Positions 23,801-32,822 of a stretch of DNA of 51,688 nucleotides are shown here, piece by piece. The notes beneath the pieces were generated by a model, which saw nothing but the letters and a program-made list of their open reading frames with translations, was not told the origin of the DNA and did no database searches. Position 1 is the stretch's first letter; the number at the start of each line of letters is the position of its first letter. Origin of the DNA: Azolla pinnata (Eukaryota; Streptophyta; Polypodiopsida; Salviniales; Salviniaceae); contig JBBBWG010029799.1 in NCBI GenBank assembly GCA_037176905.1, forward strand, positions 1-51,688, given 5' to 3'. A program made the position numbers and the translations under genes.

Positions 23801-25327
23801 TGCAGAAGATATCTTTTGCCGTCGTTGTTTTTCCTTTTTCAGAAGAGAGGCATCATCTCCGATATCCTAACAAACAAAATCATACAGCATATCCCACACT
23901 TGCACTGTGAACATTACTAGATGATTCGGTTAGTTACTAAGGCAATCAAAGTGCATTTCTACAATGCGGTGTATGGTAGACATTTAGTCAAGTTAACCGG
24001 TCTACAGTTCAAGAATTAAGGATGATCTTTGTGATATGAATGCCAATATAACTAATATACTAAATACCAATACCATTCACGGTAGAAAATAGGATGCCTT
24101 TACCAGCCTAGGCTTGACCTTGTTATATCAGCACCAGTATAGCTATCCAAAATAAAGTTGATCGGTAATGTTACATTGGTATCCCTACCAGATGATCAGG
24201 CTGTGCTTCAGAAGTACCATTTTAGTATGAGCATAAGATTACAAGCAAGGTAGATGATTTGGATGGGCTTATCATCATACGGTTCAGGGTGATCATTCGA
24301 GACTGAAAATCAAAAGGAACTATCAGCCTAGCTAGCCAGAGAACCTAAGAAAACTAGGGATTTTGGTGCATGGAATGCATGACGTTGTGAGGCTTTATCA
24401 GTGGATTGCAGAGATATTTAGATCTTTTCCACCAATCTATCACATAAAATGGAATCAAATGCACAAGGAATCACTTACTCCATTCACTTGGTTGGTTGCT
24501 CTCGATTGTCTTCCTTCTGGAAAAGAGAATAGGGGAGCAGTCGGTGACCCGCACAAAACGGTATAGAAAGTACAAGCTAATGCACATTGCGATGACACAG
24601 ATACATACACATAGACATAGGTTCAACCTTGTGTATATCGTATGCCTTTGTTCCATGGAACTTGACCTTTATTTGTCTCGCTTATTCTCATCCGTCGGCG
24701 CCTTTCATTCTCGAGTATGGACTCATCCGCATCAGAAATAAGATTGGAAGCGCCATTCACGCTCCATGGGGTAGTCGTGGCTTTGCTTACTCCGTTGTCA
24801 CTGTTTTCATGTGTTTCCGTAGCTTTGAAGCTGTGCTCCAACCGTCTAGAAATAAACATGTCTTCTTCTTCTTCTCCTCCTCCTCTTCCTCCTCCTCCTC
24901 CTTCTTCCTCCTCCTCTTTTTCCTTCAATGAGTGTGAAGCACGAACCCCGATATCGCTGTGAAAATCAACCAACCTATCGTTTAGCTGCATTGTCTCAGC
25001 TACAGATTGAACAGCTCCACACCGAATCCGCGGAGAATTGCTCCTTGTACGCCCGTCCCCCAGGGCTTTCATCCTGCCGGGCAACGCCTCCGTTATACCG
25101 GAAACCCAGGAAGCAGAGCAGCAATGGGAAGAGCTCTGAAACCCTGAAAGTGACTGAAGAGCCCTGTGGAGAAGAGAAAGTGGGTTCCGACACAAAAATG
25201 TGACACGAAGAAGGAAGAGGAAGAAAACCGCGGCATTACAGCGACAGCAACAGCAACAATCAAAGAAAGAAAAACTGACAGAGAGCAGGAAATCGGACCT
25301 GGGGTGAAGGGTAGGAGAACAGAGCAT
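20888..25327 (-). CDS. NUMOD3-domain protein, plant type
   Basis: The protein carries nuclease-associated modular domain 3 units, a DNA-binding element known from homing endonucleases and found in plant proteins of unclear function that are often predicted to be plastid-targeted. Eight exons join in phase: 25327-24628, 24516-24479, 23866-23755, 23585-23533, 23448-23411, 22127-21824, 21731-21418 and 21065-20888, giving 578 residues. NUMOD3-like units are ISETNKGQVPWNKG (exon 1), ISSANKGKTPWNKG (exon 3), TRRRIRERTMEAMKNPE (exon 4), SSETRSKISSSLSLVW (exon 6) and IKISNAIKNKWANH (exon 6). The C-terminal third is a charged Lys/Glu/Ala helical region. The N-terminus is Ser/Cys/Phe-rich and could be an organelle presequence. 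A poly-Glu/Gly tract lies at about 145-165. The start is uncertain; a later Met (MKALGDGRTR) is possible. No GIY-YIG or HNH nuclease domain is seen. Confidence 0.88.
21160..21342. repeat. Palindromic minisatellite in the last NUMOD3-gene intron
   Basis: Four or five variants of ATAATTGGCAACATGTGCA and TAATGTGAAAATTTTCACA alternate. The second motif is self-complementary (GTGAAAATTTTCAC), so each unit can form a hairpin. The array lies between exons 7 and 8. Confidence 0.7.
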
Positions 25328-26190
25328 CCTGCTCTGTGATGATGATGATGGCCTCTGCTGCCTTGCTTGTTGAAGATGCACTGCATATATATCATAGCAT
25401 CATCATCCTCTTCCTTGGGATTCATTCACACCATCACTTCTTTACCAAGCTTTTGTTTGTATGTCTCAGGCTTTGTTTGGGGATTTGAACTATGGACTCT
25501 CTCTGGAGTTTAGGGATTCAGGGTTTTGTGTTTCGTGCTTTTGCAAAATTGGATCCTTGTCTTGCTCGGAACGTATTGCTAGGCTAGAATCGCATTGCCA
25601 GTGCCGATGATTCGCATGCATCTGCGGATTCCGGCTTCTAACCTGCGTTGTGTCGTATGGCCTTAGGATAAAGAGATCCGCGCCATGTTTTTTGTCCACT
25701 CGGCGAATCTAGAGCAACCGTTTTGTTCCTCCGTGCCATGCTTTTCATGACTACGAGACTTATCAACCGCGGCGACGATCACAGTGGACGGAGCAAAACT
25801 CGCAAAGCGAGAACGAAGGATGGTTTTGTTGTCGCTGATAAGGATCTCAAGCAAAAGTACAATCAGTCGCCGGATTCTCGATGCCTGTTACAGTCCATCG
25901 GCTACGGGTCGAAATCAGACATTTCGTGCACTTCCTGCATTGCTATCGACATCGTCTCGTGGGCCGTGATTCAACAGCAAGAAAGAATCCGAGTTCAAGC
26001 TCAAAACAATTCGTCCATGGTTTGAACTTTGCACAAAAACTGATGGGGCTACATTTGTAGTATTCTGGAAGTTGAAGGCTCGTGATTCGACCATCAACGG
26101 CAAGCCTTTGATCGCCCAACAATTAGAACCTGTAAAGAAGTTGTGCCAGATGAATTCGAGCTGCCCCTCGTCCGACATCCATAAGATCAC
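25328..26190. promoter_or_regulatory. Divergent promoter region, NUMOD3 gene / PPR gene
   Basis: These 863 bp separate the start codons of two head-to-head genes and should contain both promoters and 5'UTRs. Short frames on both strands are unsupported. I see no convincing TATA box or other named element. Confidence 0.5.
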
Positions 26191-29022
26191 ATGCGTCCAT
26201 TGCCCTCTTTGGAATGCCTGATTTGCGTTCTGCTGAGTTCCAAGAAGGAAGCAAGCCTAAAACATTATTGGGAATTGCATATCCTCAGAGGCACAGGGCA
26301 AGAAACCCACCCGTTACTAGGTAGTTTGTTTCTCTCCGTATGTGCGCAAAGTGGCAACTTTGAAGCTTCCGGTAAGCTCACTCATCCTAGGGGACATTCA
26401 TTGGATGCAACAATCGCAAGTCTCGTCGAAGGTGGACATCCCTCGAGTGGATTTATGGTTTATAAAAAGATGCAAGAGGAGCACGGATGTATATATTGTA
26501 GCAGTAATGTATTCGTGACATTGCTCAAAGTGTGTGGACAGCTAAAAGACTTGGAGAGAGGGTATGAATTGCACGTAGAGGTTGCAAGAAAAGGGCTTCT
26601 AGAGAGTTGTGTGTACATTGGTAGCTCGTTGGTTTGGATGTATTCCAAATGTGGATGCCTTGTTAGAGCGCAGAGTGTGTTCGATGAAGAACTCACAATT
26701 CGAAATATTGTGTCATGGAATGCTCTCATTGCTGGATGTGTCGAAAATGGGTGTGGTGAAGTTGCTTTGTGTTATTTCAAGAAAATGCAAGAAGAGAACA
26801 TCCCTCCTAATATTGTCACGCTTGTTTGCACCTTGAAAGCGTCCACTATTACTCGAGATATAACATATGGACGAGATATACACGACGACATCCATAAGAA
26901 AGGGTTTGAAAAAGAGAATGTCATCGGAAATGCTTTGGTCGACATGTATGCAAAATGTGGCTTTATGGATGAAGCAGAAGAAGTTTTTGGAAAACTTCAC
27001 ATGCACACCGTAGCTGCATGGACGGCATTACTCACGGGATATGCCGAATATGGGTACAGGAAGGAGTCACTCGATTGTTTGAAATGCATGGAAGATGAAC
27101 TTGTCTCATTGGATGCTACTGCCTATGTTTGTATCTTGAAGGCTTGCAGTAGTACAGGCACAATCAATAAGGGTTTTGAGGTACACACCGAGCTCATTTG
27201 CAAAGCATTAGATGGAAACTGTTTCATTGGAAGTTCTCTGGTTGATATGTATGCTAAGTGTGGCTTAATTGGAGAAGCTTGCGAAGTATTTGAGAAACTC
27301 AGTGATCGAGATCTGATCTCATGGACTAGTCTTATTGCTGGGTTTGTTGAAAATGGCCAATGCAAGGATGCCCTGAATTATACCGAGAAGATGCAGCATG
27401 AACATTTGTCAGTGGGCATGGTAGCAGCTAATTGCTGCTTAAAATCTTGTGCTATTATTGGAGACATAAAAAGGGGCCGAGAGATACATGATATGGTTAT
27501 CCAAAAAGGACACCTAGAAAGAGAGTTCAGCATAGGAAGTTCTTTGATTGATATGTATTTTAAGTGCGGCTTTCCTAGTGAAGCACAAATTGTGTTTGAC
27601 AAACTTCCTATTCAATGTACAGCCTCATGGACCACATTGATTACTGGTCTTATAGAGGGTGGGCTTAACAATGAAGCCCTCAAACAATTCCAGAAAATGC
27701 AAGGAATGGGCGTGTCACCAACTGCAGTCACATATGTTTGTTGTTTGAAAGCATGCACCAGTGCTGCGAGCTTAGTGAAGGCAAGAGAGTTGCATGCTTC
27801 AATTGTGAAAAAAGGTTATTTAGAAGATGTATATATCAGAAGTGCCTTGGTTGATGTGTATGCCAAATGCAAGTATATTTTAGATGCCCAATCAGTCTTC
27901 GATGAATCTCTTTCGCAAAATGTTGTGTCATGGACAGCGCTTATCGGAGGCTACACCGATTGTGATCGAAGTGAGGATGCACTTGATTGTTTTGAACAGA
28001 TGCAACACAACGGTGTTTGTCCTGTCTCTCTTACATTGGTTTGCACTTTGAGATCTTGTAGCAACATACGATGCATCTCAAAAGGACATGAAACACATAC
28101 TGAGATATTCCACAAAGGCTTTGAAATTGAATCGATGGTAAGTAATGCCTTGATTAATATGTATAGTAAATGTGGTAACCTTGTGGATGCATTTGCTGTA
28201 TTTAGAAAACTTCCCATTCAAACCCCAATTGCATGGGCCACACTAATCTCGGGCTACATAGAACATGGATATGTTGACGAGGCAGTCAAATGTTTGGAAG
28301 AAATGATCTGCAAGGACATTTTCATGGATGCTAATATCCTTATTTTGTCATTAAATTTCTGGGGCGATTTAGGAGCAATGTCAAAGGGACAACAAATACA
28401 TGCCCAATGTGCTACAAAGGGGATGGAAAATGCACCTCTACTCGGAAACTCCTTGGTAGATATGTATGGAAAATGTGGGTCCATGTCGGAATCACAGGAA
28501 GTATTTGATAAACTTCCAGTTAGAGATGTCGTATCATGGACAGCGATCATTGCTGGTTATGCACATTCTGGTAAAAGTCAATGTGTTTTCATTCTCCTGG
28601 ATAGGATGATAGGGGAGGGTGTGAAACCAGATTCGATTACATTCATTAGCATCATTAATGCATGCAGTCATGAGGGTTTAGTAGACAAAGGCCAGATGTA
28701 TTTTGAGTTCTTTTGCAACTACTATGGTCCTATTCCATCGATTGAGCATTGCATTTGTATGATTGATCTATTAGGTCGAGCAGGGGATGTCGAGAAGGCT
28801 GTAAAATTGACTCAAGAGATGCCTTATGATCAGGGCACCCTTGTGTGGCAGATTGTTCTCGGAGCATGTCGGAAGTCGGGAAATGTACAACTTGGATTGC
28901 TTGCATTTCAACATGCACTACACTTGGATGAAAGAAATGGTGCTGCACATATATGCATGTTTAATATCTATGCAGATGCCACTTTCATGCAAGACGAAAG
29001 TTGTAAACATGCCTGGGGATAG
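26191..29022 (+). CDS. PLS-class pentatricopeptide repeat (PPR) protein
   Basis: PPR proteins bind organellar RNA base by base; PLS-class members mainly specify C-to-U editing sites. This 943-residue frame is intronless. It starts at the first ATG after an in-frame stop at 26182. The S/P hallmark MYxKCG recurs every 101 residues (about residues 148, 250, 351, 452, 553, 655 and 756), showing seven PLS triplets of almost constant length; related phrases are WTALIAGYVENG and VCILKAC. The C-terminus has LLGRAGDVEKAVKL and WQIVLGACRKSGNVQLG, typical of the E1 motif, but the frame stops soon after NIYADATFMQ. E2 is incomplete and there is no DYW deaminase domain, so a separate DYW protein would be needed for editing. 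A +1 frame stays open for about 90 bp after the stop, so a frameshifted tail is possible. Confidence 0.95.
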   Translation: MRPLPSLECLICVLLSSKKEASLKHYWELHILRGTGQETHPLLGSLFLSVCAQSGNFEASGKLTHPRGHSLDATIASLVEGGHPSSGFMVYKKMQEEHGCIYCSSNVFVTLLKVCGQLKDLERGYELHVEVARKGLLESCVYIGSSLVWMYSKCGCLVRAQSVFDEELTIRNIVSWNALIAGCVENGCGEVALCYFKKMQEENIPPNIVTLVCTLKASTITRDITYGRDIHDDIHKKGFEKENVIGNALVDMYAKCGFMDEAEEVFGKLHMHTVAAWTALLTGYAEYGYRKESLDCLKCMEDELVSLDATAYVCILKACSSTGTINKGFEVHTELICKALDGNCFIGSSLVDMYAKCGLIGEACEVFEKLSDRDLISWTSLIAGFVENGQCKDALNYTEKMQHEHLSVGMVAANCCLKSCAIIGDIKRGREIHDMVIQKGHLEREFSIGSSLIDMYFKCGFPSEAQIVFDKLPIQCTASWTTLITGLIEGGLNNEALKQFQKMQGMGVSPTAVTYVCCLKACTSAASLVKARELHASIVKKGYLEDVYIRSALVDVYAKCKYILDAQSVFDESLSQNVVSWTALIGGYTDCDRSEDALDCFEQMQHNGVCPVSLTLVCTLRSCSNIRCISKGHETHTEIFHKGFEIESMVSNALINMYSKCGNLVDAFAVFRKLPIQTPIAWATLISGYIEHGYVDEAVKCLEEMICKDIFMDANILILSLNFWGDLGAMSKGQQIHAQCATKGMENAPLLGNSLVDMYGKCGSMSESQEVFDKLPVRDVVSWTAIIAGYAHSGKSQCVFILLDRMIGEGVKPDSITFISIINACSHEGLVDKGQMYFEFFCNYYGPIPSIEHCICMIDLLGRAGDVEKAVKLTQEMPYDQGTLVWQIVLGACRKSGNVQLGLLAFQHALHLDERNGAAHICMFNIYADATFMQDESCKHAWG

Positions 29023-30013
29023 GTCATTGGTGTGAGAAGTTAAGAGAAAAACCAATGGGATTGACAGTCAGTTGTCTAGAAAGATGGAACAAAAGGATGG
29101 TTAATAAGAGTTAAATGCCACTTGCAATATGCACAGTACACGAAGATCCAAGTGCGTACATGGAGGAGCAAAAGTGTGTTTGCTAGGGTTCATTTGAAAC
29201 CTGAAATGATCAAATTTATTACTCATGATGTCCTGAAAGCCCCCAACTTTTAATAAGAGGAATTCCCCAATATGCCCTGACAGCTAAAAGTATTGGCTCA
29301 CTTTCTTGTAGCATCTCCCACTGACTTCATGCATACTAACATAAACATATCCATCTTTTCAATAAGTGATCAGTATGTAAATTGGTGACTTTGGCTTTCG
29401 TCAGCTCGTTTTGTATTGCTTAGTCTGGAAAATAACAAATATGGAGAATTTAGAGAACCTAAGATATTAAAGTCATAATTGATCGCTTTGTGAAGTCTTA
29501 CACTGCAAACACAATATATTGACATTGATTCAGTAAAAAATAATAAAAAACCAATGATCCAAATCATAAGAATTACATGCCCAACTGAGTTTCAGGAGGT
29601 ATTAACTTGGAAAATCAGCATAGGGGTGAGGAATGACATACATAACCAATATACATTCCAAGCTATGTTTGAGATGAGCAATGATATGTCGATGGCAATT
29701 AAAAAATTTTCATCCAAGTCGCTTCTACAGAACATGACGATTTTGAGAATTCTCTGCAAAAACTCTCCCAAGCCACCTAGTTGATATAAGGTTGATTGTG
29801 GCTGACACACATGATCACTGATGTTGATTCAATGCTGTTTACCGAAAGTTGAATTCTATGCCTGGTTGCATTGTACAGTGTTTCAGCTCATGGCTGAAAC
29901 ATGGAGCGTACAAATCAAGTGTATGTCAAATTTAATGTTATGACACATGTGGATCAGCTGATAATTTTTTTGCAGACAGTGTAGTGTGACAAAGGTGAAG
30001 TCCGCATATAATG
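29023..30013. other. Convergent intergenic region, PPR / OGG1
   Basis: About 1 kb holding the presumed 3'UTRs of the converging PPR and OGG1 genes. No other gene, RNA or repeat is recognised. Confidence 0.5.
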
Positions 30014-32148
30014 TCACCCTTTAGCAATCTTAATTTTTTTGTTGTTCTTTGCCTTTGATTTCTTTTCTCGACAGGTTCGAAGATGTTCTGGTAGGTGGAC
30101 TTGATGAGACAATAATTCTGCTATGAACAAGACATTCTGAGCCCATCCAGCATATTTACCAAATTTCTTCACGAAAGCCTCAGAAACAGCAACATGCAAC
30201 TTTGCGGTGAGCCGAGCTCCAGCTAATTCTGGCATGATATAAGTTGTGGCAATCTGTATCACATAAACGAAATCAGGTTTACATACCATAAAATAATCCA
30301 CTAGATATTTGCCTTGTACAACAAGGATAGAATCAAAATATACCCGCCAGACATGTGTATCAACTGGTATAGCATGATGTTGATCCAAAGAAAACAATGC
30401 TACACAAGCAGCCACCTTGGGGCCCACTCCAGGGAGTGAACAAAGCTCTTCCAATGCTATATCCAAACTTCTATATCTCAAGGAGCAGAGCCATGCTTCA
30501 CCTCCTCCTTCCTTGGACTGGAGCTCTTTCACAGCCCCTATAATATATTTCGCCCTGTATACTAATCCCTTACAAAGTACACCATGTGAGGATCAAATAT
30601 GCACAGCAACTTTAGCATAAATACCATAAGAAAAATTTTAACGTGATTGATGCCATAGCCTACAGGTAAACAGTTGACCTCGTACATATAGCATACTAAA
30701 GCATGAAATCAATTCTCTTGTTAATGTAGCTTTGTAGAATGTTCTGCGTCAGAAGAAGAATGGAGAATTGAATACTTTACATAGCGCATCCCCCTCTCAA
30801 CAGTTAAGTCACGTATATCTTATACCCACATAGTATACTACAATGAAGAAATGATGATGTAAGGATTAAATGCATAACTTCTCTAGCATTGTCTGAATCC
30901 CATTGTTAATCGTTATTTATTTACACATAGCACACCTCACTCACAAAGGCTGAAGCATGATATTAAGCCATCTGTATCTTAAATCCACATAACATACTAT
31001 CATGTTCAAGGGGCTAAATCACGAAAGGAAACTAGTTTCATAAAGTTCCCCATTGTCAATAGTTAGTATGCACATTACATATCCCCCTCTGAGGGGCCGA
31101 AGCATGAAATTCAGTCATGTATCTCTTAAATTTAAGTAACTTACTATGATGCCCAGCTGTCTTAAACACGAAATGAAAATAGCATACAGAAATCTAGGTG
31201 ACAAACTTCATATAAGATTCAGTTTAAGAGACAGGGAAAAACACACCTGTATCCAAATCCAGCTGTCCTTAGTTGAGCTTCATTGAGCTCAGCAAGAACA
31301 TCCAAGGATGGAAAGGCATGGAAAGCTGCTCCGTTGACAGTTCCAAGGTAAGGTCCTTGGCTTGCAAGATAATCTACCATGTGAGTGATCCTCTGGATGT
31401 GATTGTTGGAAGAGCATATGAACTGGAAGAGGCATTCAACGGGATTTTGGCGGAGCAAGCGGGCTCCTGCCAAATGAGGAGCTAAAGCTGCAAACCTTTG
31501 GTCTGCAGCAATAAAAGGCACCCACACATCCTTCAGAGATATGTCAAGATTGAAGTAATCTCTCAACACATCCTCTGCTTTTCCTTTATCCTCGTTGCTA
31601 ATCGTAGATTCGATATGGTTTCTTCTCGGCATATCCAGCCTTTCTTCATCTTTCACTTTTACTTTGACCTTCTCGTCTTCGTCATCTACCACAGATTCAG
31701 TACAATTTTCTCTGGCTGGACCTTCGGATAAATCCCCTGCTTCTTCTTCTTTCACTTCAACCATCGGTTTCTCTGCTTGATCGCGGAGCAGATATCCTGC
31801 ACGATTTTCTCTCGGCACAGTCTCTCCTTCGTGATTATGAACAAGATATTCGATACATTTAGATCTTTCTCGGAGCGTGAAAAGGAAACGACCAACGACG
31901 CCTGTGTATTCCGCATCCCCGGTCTGCCGCCATCGAAAGCTCTGTCCGGTGGGGAGTGTGAGGGCGAGCGAAAGCTCTGACCTTTCTGTTCCCAGAGATT
32001 TCCATGGACCGGGGGACGAAGGCTCCGGGGTTCTAGGCGGATGCTCGACGAGGAATTCCGAGGAAAGAGAGCGACGGGCAGTGCGTCTGCGTCGGTAGCT
32101 TGGGAGGGAAGAGCTCGCGGGTGCGAGGGGAGAAGAGCAAGCAGCCAT
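30014..32148 (-). CDS. OGG1: 8-oxoguanine DNA glycosylase/AP lyase
   Basis: OGG1 excises 8-oxoguanine opposite cytosine, the first step of base-excision repair. Three exons (32148-31247, 30554-30344, 30253-30014) join in phase to 450 residues; Arabidopsis OGG1 is about 365. The N-terminal OGG domain shows LPTGQSFRWRQ (about 65-75). The catalytic domain has NPVECLFQFICSSNNHIQRI, the helix-hairpin-helix LPGVGPKVAACVALFSL with Schiff-base Lys 347, and PVDTHVWR with Asp 366. The Lys-to-Asp spacing of 19 equals human K249/D268. The C-terminus is Lys-rich and could be a nuclear signal; the N-terminus is Ser/Arg-rich. Extra length comes from an acidic insertion of about 88 residues (105-192) inside the N-terminal domain. 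The start at 32148 is the first in-frame ATG. SMC6 lies head to head upstream. Confidence 0.95.
30777..31195. repeat. Degenerate tandem repeat in OGG1 intron 1
   Basis: Three diverged copies of a unit of about 150 bp (from about 30777, 30896 and 31046) share phrases such as CATATCCCCCTCT, GAAGCATGAAATT, GTATCTCTTAAAT and AACTTACTATGATG. They fill most of the right half of intron 1 (30555-31246). Confidence 0.6.
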
Positions 32149-32822
32149 GGAGCGGCGATGGAGGAGCTGCGGAAGCGATGTCGCAGAACGAAACCCTAGC
32201 CCTGTCGTGTTTGCAGCTGCGGCGTTCGTTCTGCGCAACGATGAGAGTTCAAAAAAAACACACAGGATTTCTTCACACGAGGCGGACGATGTAGCGGTTG
32301 CTGTTGTTTTCCGCTTCAAACTTCATATTGAAATTCTGGAATCTTCAACTGGAGAGCTGTATGTATGAATTCGCTTCTGTCGGACATAGATTTCGTGGGC
32401 CGAATCCGGTGCCAGCTTGGTTTATCGTTCCTTTCGATCAGGAGATGATGCATTAGATTTTTCTAGGAGCTGGATTCTAGGCCGAGATACGGAATTGAAC
32501 AACGGATTTTTTCGTGCTTTCGAGCTAGGCTCTCTGATGTGGCTATGTGTTTTTTGTCGATAAAGTGTTTGCCATCATCAGAATCGAACATCGGATCGGG
32601 AAAAACTCAAAGACCTCATAAGAGGAAAAAAAGGCTTAAAATAAAAGGCCTGGAAAAAACTGAACTTGGAGACCCGGAATGAAAAGAATTGTGGAAGTGT
32701 TAAAAAACTGAAGAAGAAAAAGAAAAGAGAGCTCAAGAAATGGCTGCTAAACTTCAAAAACTACGAAGAAAAATGGTGCAAGCGCTTCTTGTTTTCCCGC
32801 GCTCGGATATGGTGTGAGAGCT
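32149..32822. promoter_or_regulatory. OGG1/SMC6 bidirectional promoter
   Basis: The two start codons are 674 bp apart and point away from each other. A telobox (AAACCCTA, 32191-32198) lies about 43 bp upstream of the OGG1 ATG, and an E2F-type site lies close to SMC6. No TATA box stands out, as expected for housekeeping genes. Shared regulation is inferred from the arrangement. Confidence 0.65.
32793..32800 (+). promoter_or_regulatory. E2F-type site TTTCCCGC
   Basis: TTTCCCGC matches the plant E2F consensus TTTSSCGC exactly and ends 22 bp before the SMC6 ATG. Plant E2F sites drive S-phase expression of replication and repair genes, in keeping with SMC6 function. Its closeness to the ATG means it may lie in the 5'UTR. 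Confidence 0.55.
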
